Source: Platanthera guangdongensis (taxonomy: Eukaryota > Streptophyta > Magnoliopsida > Asparagales > Orchidaceae). Taken from it: DNA of 64,000 nucleotides. Below are positions 1 to 9,806 of the stretch, in pieces (within the stretch, counting starts at the first letter, position 1; every line of letters begins with the position of its first letter). Below the pieces are notes generated by a model, which worked only from the letters and a program-made list of their open reading frames with translations, was not told where the DNA came from and searched no databases. The stretch lies in assembly GCA_039583875.1 (NCBI GenBank), contig CM077151.1:27604390-27668389 (forward strand). The letters are read 5' to 3'. A program made the position numbers and the translations under genes.

Positions 1-1202
1 TCCGTGACGAGGAAAGTGAGGCGCTCATTTCCATCTTGATAAAAGACTTATTCATGACTCCGAAAAGATCTATAAGGGTTACGATCTTCCTTCTTGGACA
101 AGTGAAGTCCTCCTTTTGCATGTGCATGGAATCCCCCACTAAATGGTGGAGAATCGAGGAGATTCCAATGGGTCGATACGTAGTATCCCCGTGTCTGATT
201 TTCCATATAGATCCGGAAATCGCAGTACGGAATAGGCATGTTGTGTGAAACCCATCCGAACAGGTTGGTCTGGATTGGTGATGTTTTCTTTTGCGTGTTG
301 GAGAAGACTTTGAGTATAAACGAGTAGTTTACGGGGTTTGTGGGTTGTACCAGCAAAAAGAGAGTAACAGGAAGTACTAGGGGTGTTATAGGAAAATACC
401 CAGAAAGTACCACAATTTGCATAAATTGTTGGATATCGCAGGGCAACAACGAGTATTGTCGGCGATTGCTCATGGTGAGCTCTGATTGATGTGAAAGTCC
501 AGTATTTCTGGCACTGTAGGATGCTGCAGGATTTTCTGGACAGATGTTCCAGTTGTAGTTGAGTTTGGAGACAGATGAGAGTTCTGTCGCTAATGCCAGA
601 CGCTAGTGACTATCGCTGATGATAACTTCCAGATAGCTTTGGACTTCCAGCTATCTATCGATTAACTCTTTTGACTAAAGGGCTAGCAGGAGTGTTGTGA
701 GCCAGGGTGCCCAGCTATGGTCGTGAGTAATATTGTGTGTCGATTGCAGGCTCTGGTCATGGGGACCAGGTGGGCGGCAGTCAATGAAAGGCCAAGGAGC
801 CGAACGAGAAAAGGGAGGTTGACCCACGTCTTGTCATTCACCATGATGGCTGGGACCATCAGCATTGACATGACGATTCGAGCAACGGGAAAGAGCAGAA
901 CTGTACCCGCGTTATGTCATTCGGGCTGGATTGCCTAAAGTAATTGGCTTGCGTCGCTGGCATATGTGAGTCTTAGGCCCCGTGTCGGAAAGACTAAAAT
1001 GCTCAAGTATACCATCAAATCCGGGATTGTGCATGGTGGTGGGACCCGAAGAAGTCCGGTACACCGAGAATATACCCTGAGTGCACAGAACGTTTGGTCG
1101 TTGAAGCATTCGTTTGTGACATATTGTTTTGGTGCTTAAGTGGGCCTCCTTATGATATATTTGTTGTATAAATGTTGTGCATGTAGGAAAGGAATACCGC
1201 TG
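1..1202. other. No recognised gene; left flank of the 5S-derived element
   Basis: I see no conserved protein motif on either strand. The open frames here, the longest about 140 codons on the minus strand, match no family I recognise. The sequence flanking the 5S-derived element has the mixed composition of a decayed LTR retrotransposon, but no LTR pair or primer site could be placed. Confidence 0.5.
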
Positions 1203-1365
1203 TGTGACGACCCAGGCCCGACACCACTCGAGACCACGCCCACCGAGGGAGACCCAGCGGGACCCAGCTGGTATCATCCGGGATGCAGCCCAAGCACCTC
1301 AACCCCTCTCCAACCCACAGGCTGGTTGTGATGGTCACAACTCCTTGATGATTCAAACTCGATAG

Positions 1366-1445
1366 TCAAGCGCGCACCACGTGGACTTCCCGGGAGGTCA
1401 CCCATCCCAGTACTACTCCAACCCGAACACGCTTAACTATAGAGT
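1366..1445 (-). repeat. 5S rRNA-derived arm A
   Basis: Read on the minus strand this matches the 3' half of plant 5S rRNA. It has a box A-like AGTTAAGCGTGTTCGGG, a GAGTAG intermediate element and the box C-like GGATGGGTGACCTCCCGGG. The first ~45 nt of a normal 5S gene are missing, so it is not a functional rRNA gene. Confidence 0.85.
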
Positions 1446-1506
1446 TTTCCAACATCTCATCACTAATAGAGTTGCAGATTAAATTGTGATGATAATTTAG
1501 AAAACT

Positions 1507-1580
1507 CCATAGTTAAGCGTGTTCGGGCTGGAGTAATACTGAGATGTGTGATCTCTTGGGAAGTCTCTGTGGTGCGCGCA
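1507..1580 (+). repeat. 5S rRNA-derived arm B
   Basis: Plus-strand copy facing away from arm A across a ~60-bp spacer. Box A is well kept. Box C has drifted (GATGTGTGATCTCTTGGG), so this is the most decayed of the four promoters. Confidence 0.85.
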
Positions 1581-1900
1581 TGACTATCGAGTTTAAATCA
1601 TCAAAGGGAGGCTGTGACCACCAACAACCCACTAGTGGGCTGGAGAGGGGTTGGGGTGCCTGGGCTGCAGCCCGGTAACCGGAACCGGATCAGGTGGAAA
1701 TTACAGTACACGCTGGGGCGCGGGGACGTTACAATAAAAATTGCACTTTTTGTAACGTCCTCTTCCACCTTTTGTGACTCAATCATTAGACCTTAGGCAG
1801 ACCATTAACGGGCTGCAGCTCAAGCTCCCCAACCCCTCTCCAGCCCACATGTGGGTTGTTGGTGGTCACAGTCTCCCTTTGATGAGTCAAACTCGATAGT

Positions 1901-1980
1901 CAAACGAGCACCACAAGGACTTCCCAAGAGGTCACCCATCCCAGTACTACTCCAGCCCGAGCACGCCTAGCTACAGTGTT
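1901..1980 (-). repeat. 5S rRNA-derived arm C
   Basis: Minus-strand copy with intact GGATGGGTGACCTC box C and a slightly altered box A (AGCTAGGCGTGCTCGGGC). Its outer tail pairs with that of arm D over nearly 245 bp, ending in the shared TGTAACGTCC terminus. Confidence 0.85.
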
Positions 1981-2062
1981 TTACAACTTCCCATCACCAA
2001 TTGAGATGTACGCTTAAATATGGAGTTTTCCAACTTCTCATCACCAATTGAGCTGCAAACTC

Positions 2063-2137
2063 CATAGTTAAGCCTGCTCGGGCCGGAGTACTATTAGGAT
2101 GGGTGACCTCCTGGCAAGTCCTCATGGTGCGCGCTTG
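2063..2137 (+). repeat. 5S rRNA-derived arm D
   Basis: Plus-strand copy with AGTTAAGCCTGCTCGGGC and GGATGGGTGACCTCCTGG. On its inner side, at 2037-2054, is a tRNA A-box-like tract on the minus strand (CTCAATTGGTGATGAGA). Confidence 0.85.
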
Positions 2138-2286
2138 ACTATTGAGTTTGACTCATCAAAGGGAGACTGTGGCCACCATCAACCCGCCTGTGGGCTGAAG
2201 AGGGTTGGAGTGCTTGAGTTGCAGCCTGGTAACGGTCCGCCTAAGGCCTAGTGATTGACTCACGAAAGGTATAAGGGGACGTTACA

Positions 2287-3606
2287 CGCTGTCCCGGGTA
2301 TGAGGTAGAGTCGTTAAATTGGTCGGCTGAAAGCCGATCATTGCCTTGTTTGTCGCCCTTGTGGTGGATTGTCACTGTGCAGGTGCTGGAGAGATGAGCG
2401 AAAAATAGCGGGTGCTGGCCCGGTTGNNNNNNNNNNNNNNNNNNNNNNNNNNNNNNNNNNNNNNNNNNNNNNNNNNNNNNNNNNNNNNNNNNNNNNNNNN
2501 NNNNNNNNNNNNNNNNNNNNNNNNNNNNNNNNNNNNNNNNNNNNNNNNNNNNNNNNNNNNNNNNNNNNNNNNNNNNNNNNNNNNNNNNNNNNNNNNNNNN
2601 NNNNNNNNNNNNNNNNNNNNNNNNNNNNNNNNNNNNNNNNNNNNNNNNNNNNNNNNNNNNNNNNNNNNNNNNNNNNNNNNNNNNNNNNNNNNNNNNNNNN
2701 NNNNNNNNNNNNNNNNNNNNNNNNNNNNNNNNNNNNNNNNNNNNNNNNNNNNNNNNNNNNNNNNNNNNNNNNNNNNNNNNNNNNNNNNNNNNNNNNNNNN
2801 NNNNNNNNNNNNNNNNNNNNNNNNNNNNNNNNNNNNNNNNNNNNNNNNNNNNNNNNNNNNNNNNNNNNNNNNNNNNNNNNNNNNNNNNNNNNNNNNNNNN
2901 NNNNNNNNNNNNNNNNNNNNNNNNNNGGTCTGGGCGGGGTTTCTGTAGGAAGATCACCCGGAGTGAGTCGTCCAATGTTTCAAATGCTTGGGGTGCTGCT
3001 CTTGGGCTAGAAGGAGGTAGGAACACCGTTAAGTGCCTCCGCTGTAGGTGGTTATAGCAGTTAGGGGCACTTTTTGAGGTGTTACAAAGTAGTCATGACG
3101 GGTTATAAGTAGTTACTTGAGTGGAAGTTGTGGGGAGATGTAATGGTGGCTGGCAGGCCCCTTAGGGGGGGGGTCGACGAATTGGGAGAGGGGCGATGCG
3201 GGAATGGCCGGCCAATGCGAGGGAGGAGCGGGTTTGGGCCTCGACACCTTGATTCCATGACTTTGACACCGTAGAGAGACTTGAAATTTTTGTTTAAATT
3301 CTGCATGATATAAAAATAGACCTAAATCCTATGTACATGCCAAAAACACACAACAAAAGGATATGAACACAAATCATTCATAAAATGTGCTTAAGTAAAT
3401 TTCATAAAAACACAAAATTACATGCAAATATTTGTTATCACTCTGAACGCGACTGTTGACTCAGATCATCCATACGACGATTCTAACTCCTACTACGACT
3501 GTAAACCCGAATGGACTCCGATAAGGGTTGTCCCACTCGTGAATTGTGATCCCCAACACTTAGGTGGCATTTGGTTGGACTGATATGCTCCGTTGCGGTG
3601 GGAGAT
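2287..3606. other. Unassigned sequence around the scaffold gap
   Basis: Outside the N run I see no gene or clear repeat boundary. A short G tract lies near 3167. The open frames that cross the N block are artefacts of the Ns. Confidence 0.5.
2427..2926. other. Assembly gap of exactly 500 N
   Basis: Five hundred consecutive Ns, the usual placeholder for a scaffold join. True length and content are unknown, and the sequence on the two sides need not be adjacent. Confidence 0.99.
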
Positions 3607-3776
3607 GTTGAATGATATATGTAAAAGCCCATTAGTAAAGACCCATTTAGCCTCTTAACTGGGATGTTTAGTCCCACATCTTATAATAGGGATTTCTCTC
3701 TCTCCCTATATATTTGTACTCACACTTGTAATTTGACATTCAAGAAGTATAACAAGGTTTACTCAACGTTTCTACA
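3607..3776 (+). repeat. Copia 5' LTR
   Basis: Begins TGTTGAATGA and ends TTTCTACA. It includes a TATA-like CTATATATTT near 3705. The primer site begins at the next base. No partner LTR is in the window. Confidence 0.75.
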
Positions 3777-3791
3777 TGGTATCAGAGTCAT
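3777..3791 (+). promoter_or_regulatory. Copia primer-binding site
   Basis: TGGTATCAGAG, complementary to the 3' end of plant initiator tRNA-Met, directly abutting the LTR. Confidence 0.85.
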
Positions 3792-5040
3792 ACGGTCCTA
3801 CCTCTTGCTTCAGACAACTAGTTTTTTTTAACCGCCCGTGTCTGCGGTTTAATCGCTGGCTATCCGCGCCTCTCCCGCGGTCTCCTACCCGCCAGCTTCT
3901 AGCGGCTTCTTCCTTCTACTCTCCAACTTCGTGCGACTTCTACCCGCCCTGCTTTCCGCTCATCTCCTGCGGTCTTCTTCTTCCCGCTCTCTTTTCTCTC
4001 CTTTCGTGGAACCACGCCCCTCCGTCTCTCCCTCGGCCTTTTATTGCCGTCTTCTGCTACTGCCAGGTGGGCCCCTCCTTCCTCTTCTCGCGCGGTCTTC
4101 TCATCCTATCCGCGCGACTTCCTGTTTCTTTGCCGCATGCGTGTCTCTGCGGTTACCAGCGAGACGAGCCTTCTCGCGCGACCTTCTCTGGCACCTTCTC
4201 TTCTTGCCGCGACCTCTTATACATGGTCTCTTCTTGTCACGACCTTCCATCCTTAGCCGTGACTTTCCACTCGTGGAACCACCCCCCACCCTTCTCGCGC
4301 GGTCTTCCATCCTTAGCCGTGTCTCTCCTCTATTGTAGCCGCAGCCAGTCTTGCCGATCTCTTCTAGTCGCGGTGACCTTTTCTCTTCTTTTCGCGACGA
4401 CCTTCTTGTCGCTGGCTTCTCTGCTGCGGATTCCTTGTCGCTGCGATCTCCTCTATCCTAAACCGCGGCCCTCTCTGACGCGGGCTCCTCCTCTAGCCGC
4501 CGTTGCCTTGTCGCGCGAACTGTCCCAGAGCTCCTCCTGGTTTGACCGCGCGTTTGTCGCGTGACTTGCCTTTGCTGTTGTTCTTGCCGCTGCGGATTCT
4601 CCGTAGTCGTTGAGCTCTTCCCTGCTTCCTGCCACTCAAGCCGTAGGAATTTCCCTCGTCTTCTCGCCGCGTACTTGTCTTGTCGCCGCGATCTCTGCTA
4701 GCCGCCCGACCTCCTTCCCTAGACGCTAAGTGGAATCTTCCAACGATCTTTCTCCTAGCCGCTGCTTCTCCGTTGCTTACTTCCTGCATACCTGCGGGCT
4801 TTAATTCCCGCTGCGGCCTGACTTTACTTTGCCTCCTGTGGTTTTTGTTATGGATTGGCCACTTCTCCTGCAGTTGCTCTCTGCGGTTTTCCCTTGCCGC
4901 TATATGCTATCTACTTGGCCGTTGGGTCTTCCCGGAGTCTCTTTGCTGTCACTAGTCGCTGCGACTTCGCCTTGCCGCACATATTGCTTCTTCGCCGTTG
5001 GTTTGCTTCTTAGCCGCTGCGACTTCTTTTCCCATGACTG
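3780..5040 (+). other. Pyrimidine-rich Copia leader lacking gag
   Basis: About 1.2 kb dominated by short repeated words such as TTCTCGCGCGG, CTTGCCGCTGCGA and CCTTAGCCGTGAC. Open frames here have Ser/Arg/Leu/Pro-biased composition and no retroviral gag or zinc-knuckle motif. The protease begins almost at once afterwards, so the gag region appears deleted or replaced. Confidence 0.55.
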
Positions 5041-5137
5041 CCCATTCTACTTCACAAGCCTTTCGTATGACATTGCTGATTTGTGACTCCAAATCTAACA
5101 ACTTGAATGGAGGATCGACCATTTTTCGAGCTCTGTT

Positions 5138-7967
5138 GTGTCCATCTCTGTTGGTGTGTTTTCTTGTCTTACCCATAGTTCGTCCTGGATCTTGGATTCA
5201 GGGGCTTCCCACTATATTACCTCACGACAGCCATCTCGCTACTTGGACTCGGTGCATCCCAAGTCTATTACTATTGCAAGTGGGGAAACCATTCCTGTCT
5301 TTGGCTCCGCCGACATTCACATTACTCTCTCCATCACTCTTCGTTCTGCTCTTCATGTTCCGGGCTCTCTTTTTCAACCTTCTCTCTATTAGTCGTCTTA
5401 CTCAAGATCTTGATTGTTACGTAACATTCTCCTCCACCTCTTGTGTTGTGCAGGATCACAAGACGCAGTCTATCATTGGAAAAGGGCATTTGTCGAATGG
5501 TCTCTACATCCTTGACCCCTCTCCTCCGACGGTTTTGTCTTCTGTTAGATCTTCTGAGTAGCATCGCCGTCTTGGACACCCTCCTCTAAACATACTCCGC
5601 AAAACTCTTCCTGATGTCTCCATCCGAGAATTCACTTGTGAATCCTGTATCTATGGAAAACATCATCGGTCTACGTTCTCGCCTCATCCCACTCGGAGTG
5701 TTGCTTTCTTTGATCTTGTTCACTCTGATATCTGAGGACCATACAAAATCACAAGTGTTTTTGGCTATCATTATTTTGCTACATTTATAGATGATTACTC
5801 TCGAGTGACATGACTGTATCTCCTTCGTGATTGCTCTGAATTCTCGGGTGTTTTCTGTGTCTTTATCACTGTAACTCGCAACCAGCTCTCCACTACATTG
5901 AAAAATCTTCGTTCTGACAATGCCCGTGAATACACTAATCTTGCATTTACCAACCTATGCGCTGAGTTTGGAATCATCCACCAAACCTCATGTGCCTATA
6001 CCCCCCAACAAAATGGCGTTGCTGAACGCAAGAATCGCCACCTACTTGAGGTTACCTGCTTTCTTTTGTTTCAAATGAATGTTCTCAAGCAATACTGGAA
6101 TTTCGCGGTCTCTACTGCATGTTCTCTTATTAACCGCATGCCTTCCCCTGTTCTCAACTTTACGGTTCCCTTCAAGATTCTCTTTCCCTCCACATCTCCC
6201 TTTTCAGTCACCCCTCGCGTGTTTGGCTGTGTGTGCTATGTTCATAATCTTGGCCCGTCCATAGACAAGCTCACTCCTTTTGCCACGAAATATATGTTTG
6301 TTGGTTACTCACGTGCTCAGAAGGGTTATGTCCGCTTCTCTCCTAAAGATCACAAGGTTGTTACTTTTGCTGATGTCACTTTTCTCGAAGACTAGCCATA
6401 TCATTCTCAACCAACTGGTTCTCTCCTTCCACCACTCCTTCCGCGACCTGATGTCTCTGTTACTTCCAACCTTCTGCCTCTCCTTCCTACACCACTCCCA
6501 CCAAACCCACCTCTTACTACTACGCCACTTCTACAAAAACCACCTATCACTCGTGTGTATACTCGTCGCCCTCCTTCATCCACTACCTTACGGGAGATGC
6601 CCTCCTCTGATGATATTCGACAGCATGCAGATCCGACAACTACTTCTATTGCACACCCAGTGGCGAATTATTAGGGGTGGAGCGAAAACCGACCAAACCG
6701 ACCAAACCACACCAATTTTAACACCGAACCGCCCGGTCCAGTGTCGGTTCGGTCTGGAGCTTTTGAAAACCGAAGGGCTATCGGTTCAGGTCGGTTTTCG
6801 AGTTGTGAAAACCGATCAAACCGAGTAATGTTTTCTCTCACATTTAGGTTTTCTGTTTAACATAATTTAAAATTTACCAGAAACTGGCTTTTGTTATACC
6901 TAATTTAAAATTTTTATAACATTACTCCCTACCACAGTCCGACCACACATTTATGGTATGATATACCTGATTGTATAAAACACTTCCTTTAGATAGTTCA
7001 TAACATATATACTACTGGGTAAAAAATTCAAACTAATAAAAATAATTTCATATTAACTATTATTGAAATGTCAAGATTATAAATCTACAATATCTGCTTG
7101 TCTGTGAAGCATGTTCAAAACTAGCTAAACAACTAAACTCCATGCCTGGGATCGACTTGTTCAATCTATGAAGCATGTTCAGATTATCAATATGAAATAT
7201 CTGCTTATCGTCTTACTATCCAGCTTTGATATTATATTATATAATATCTGTTTATATGTTTGTTCCCAAAAAACTGACACCGAACCGTAAAAAACCGACT
7301 GAAAACCGAACCGATCGGATTCGGTTTGGTTCGGTTTGGACACACCAAAAACCGAGCCATGGCGGTTCGGTTTCGGTTTGGGTCCAAACCAACCCAAACC
7401 GAACCGCTCGCTGGCCTACGAATTATGTCTCCTTCCATCGCCTCTATCCGGAACTTCGCCAGTTTGCTTTTTCTTTATCCTCTATTACCATCCCTACTTC
7501 TGTGCAGGAGGCTCTCCAACATCCGGGATGACGAGCGCTATGACGAGGAAATGTCTGCTCTTTTGACAAACCACACTTGAGATCTTGTCCCTTTTCCTTC
7601 TGGACAGACTTGCGTGGGTTGTAAGTGGGTGTTTGCCCTCAAACAAGGCCCAGATGGGACGGTTCAACGTTTGAAAGCTCGTTTGGTGGCTCGTTGTTTT
7701 ACTCAACAACAAGGTCTAGATTATGATAAGACCTTTTCTCCAGTTGTCAAACTGAATACTGTTCGCGTGTTGATCTCCCTCGCTGTTCATCGGCACCGGC
7801 AGTTGCACTGATGTCAAAAATGCTTTTTTTAATGGTGATTTGTAGGAAACCGTCCATATGCAACAACCTCCCGGGTTTGAGACCACGGGGGAGTCTCTTA
7901 TCTGTTTTCTGAAGAAGTCACTTTATGGTCTCAAACAGTCGCCTCGGGCATGGTTTGACAAATTGTT
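5138..7967 (+). pseudogene. Copia pol remnant: protease, integrase, partial RT
   Basis: The protease signature WILDSGASHYIT (catalytic D-S-G) lies at about 5180-5215. A pre-integrase H-H segment with CESC follows at 5560-5660. The integrase core keeps FIDDYSRVT and later RSDNAREYTN and YTPQQNGVAERKNR, which supply the D-D-E positions. Reverse transcriptase begins near 7430 (RLKARLVA) and runs to YGLKQSPRAWFD near 7960. Stops occur near 5560, 5735, 5808, 6395 and 7810, so no functional polyprotein is possible. The hAT element at 6672-7418 interrupts it. Confidence 0.85.
6672..7418. mobile_element. Non-autonomous hAT element with ACCGAACCGA subterminal repeats
   Basis: An exact 8-bp direct repeat, CGAATTAT, flanks it at 6664-6671 and 7419-7426. 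The ends are imperfect inverted repeats beginning TAGG. Both subterminal regions are dense in ACCGAACC/GGTTCGGT words, as in many plant hAT non-autonomous elements. The AT-rich middle has no transposase. Ignoring the element and one target copy, the Copia reading frame continues without interruption across the site, which confirms the boundaries. Confidence 0.85.
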
Positions 7968-9806
7968 ATTCCCATTTTACCCCATTTCGTTGACGCACGT
8001 TCGCTTGAGCCTACATTAACAAAAAAAAAACTTGAGGTGCACAAGCAAGAGAAGGAGAGAACAAATTAGGAATCCTCACTTTTCATGAGCAAGAGGTGAA
8101 TGAAATTACTTGGAAGAACTTGAACTTTTATTATGTTATGTAGCAGTTGGCAAACATTCAAGTCCAGAACCCCCACTTTTGATTCAAAAATGTGAAAACT
8201 TTGCACAGAATGCCAAATCTTAAACCAAAAGGCCAAGCCTAAGCCTAACGACATTTACAAACTATCAAAGATGCTCGATGAAAGCTTAATTAACACAAAT
8301 GAAGTTGATGCAAATGTACAGATTCAAAGAGGAAGAAGCTAAGCAGCGCCATTAGGAGGAAGAAGATCTAACCTGCGAATGTTGCCATTAGTAGTAAGAA
8401 GACCGAACCTTGCGGAGGCGCCAATCGCTTCTATGGGGAGGAAGAAGCCAAGCAGCGCCATTAGGAGAAAGAATACCTAACCTGCGAATGTTGCCATTAG
8501 GAGTAAGAAGACCGAACCTTGCGGCGGCGTCAATCGCTGATATGGGGAGGAAGAAGCCAAGCAACGCCATTAGGAGGAAGAAGACCTAACCTGCGGAGGC
8601 CCCCATTTCTGCGATCAGGAGGAAGAAGCCAAAAATGCGGAAGACCTAAGCCGGGAAGAAGGCGTATGGGCTCTCGCGATTGGGTGGAAGGTGTATCGCG
8701 ATTTTGAGGTTGTCAATAGTGTAGGAAACGATTAAAGATATATTTATTAAGCCTCAATCCGGAAAAAGGACCAAAATACCCCCAAATTAACTCAACAAAA
8801 CAGTTTTTATGAGGACATTTTTGTATTAAAATGTTACCCAATGTTACACCACCCCCTCATTAGGTCCTCCTCTTATAGTATAAAGATATAAGTAACAATT
8901 ACTGGTGCAATTAGTATTGTTAAATAGCAACTTTGGCGATCACATCTTGCTTTTAGGGTTTAGGGTATGATGACAATTTGACATGTGAAGTGCAGAGACC
9001 ATCAAGAGTTGGAGTAATGGAGATGCACTAAATAAAATGTTAGATGCAATGTGGTTGCAAGAGCTTAAAATTTTGTAATAAATATTGAGGATAAAGATGA
9101 TAGGTTTGAGTCTACAGGAGAAGATATAAGAAAGCTAAATATGGAATATTGGAGAAAAGAGCATGCAAGATGATTAAGATATAACATGCTAGTGAAAAGG
9201 TTAGATTACCTGTAGATTATGCGTACTACAAACAAGTATATTAGCTATTGAAGTTAAGTGAACACATTTTTTGGGCAGATAACTTATTTTGCAAGATTTT
9301 GGAATTATGAGTTCAATGAAACTTGACAATTTATTAGTTTACCTGACATTATTTGATGATCAATGTCATTTAATCCTCTTAATTTTCATGATTAAGAATA
9401 CTTTTATTAAATGGAATATGATTAATAATTCTTTTATTAAATGGAGTAATTATTTGTATTGCAGCACCTCACTTTACTTGGGAGAGCGCCATTTCCTTCC
9501 ATCATTAGGTAACTTAGAACTTCTTCAGTGCGCCTAGCTCTTTTGAAAGCATTGTGAGCAAAAGCAGTTTTTTGAGTATTTGTTTGTTTCATGTTATTGT
9601 ATATTACTGCTGATTTCAGAAACATTTGGTCTGGAATTTGGGAATTGCGGTTACAATAAATTTCTATGTATGCTTTTTTGAGAACTTATATGTCATATTC
9701 AGTGAAAATTCTGAGTATATCCATATTTCTTGGTCGTTAATGAAAAATATTCACCTATTTATCTTTTATACCCGATAATTATTAACTTCTATCTCTTTTT
9801 GTGTAG
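7968..9806. other. No recognised gene between the Copia remnant and JMJ21-like exons
   Basis: Apart from the 109-bp tandem repeat at 8341-8632, I see no coding exon or transposon termini. The AT-rich stretch 8700-9800 could be intron of the JMJ21-like gene, whose first visible exon begins at 9807. No F-box or JmjC motif is found here. Confidence 0.5.
8341..8632. repeat. 109-bp tandem repeat, about 2.7 copies
   Basis: Units start at 8341, 8450 and 8559 with AAGCAGCGCCATTAGGAG or a one-base variant. The first two copies are nearly identical. The third has lost an internal segment. Minus-strand open frames here only reflect the repeat. Confidence 0.8.

Larger units (their letters stand above)
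1203..2286. mobile_element. Four-arm palindromic 5S rRNA-derived element (Cassandra-like)
   Basis: Four related arms alternate minus, plus, minus, plus. Each contains the 3' half of a plant 5S rRNA sequence followed by a shared tail. The arms form two imperfect palindromes, 1203-1733 and 1751-2286, separated by 17 bp. Each palindrome begins TGTGACG or TGTAACG and ends GGGGACGTTACA, so the termini are TG...CA and also inverted repeats. The direct repeat CGCTG flanks only the whole unit (1198-1202 and 2287-2291), which suggests one integrase-type insertion. Cassandra TRIM retrotransposons are known to carry 5S sequence in direct-repeat LTRs, so the head-to-head arrangement and near-absent internal region are unusual. 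A foldback element and nested solo LTRs are alternatives. Confidence 0.7.
3607..7967 (+). mobile_element. Truncated Ty1-copia retrotransposon
   Basis: A 170-bp 5' LTR (3607-3776, TG...CA) is followed directly by a primer site matching the plant initiator-tRNA-Met complement (TGGTATCAGAG). A long pyrimidine-rich leader with no gag domain (3780-5040) comes next, then protease, integrase and the first half of reverse transcriptase. The element stops abruptly near 7967, after the reverse transcriptase stretch reading WFDKL. No RNase H or 3' LTR follows. Several in-frame stops show it is dead. A hAT element splits the reverse transcriptase region. Confidence 0.85.

Noticed and set aside
1366..2137. 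Functional 5S rRNA genes
   Set aside because: Only the 3' half of 5S is present, embedded in transposon-like arms with TG...CA ends; no tandem 5S gene spacing.
2241..3026. Long open frames across the N block
   Set aside because: They exist only because N codons are read through; no protein sequence supports them.
3776..4564. 262-codon + strand open frame
   Set aside because: Low-complexity pyrimidine-rich Copia leader with no domain; composition explains the lack of stops.
9289..9537. Upstream JMJ21-like exon
   Set aside because: No F-box, JmjC or family-conserved block and no convincing splice sites; treated as intron or intergenic DNA.
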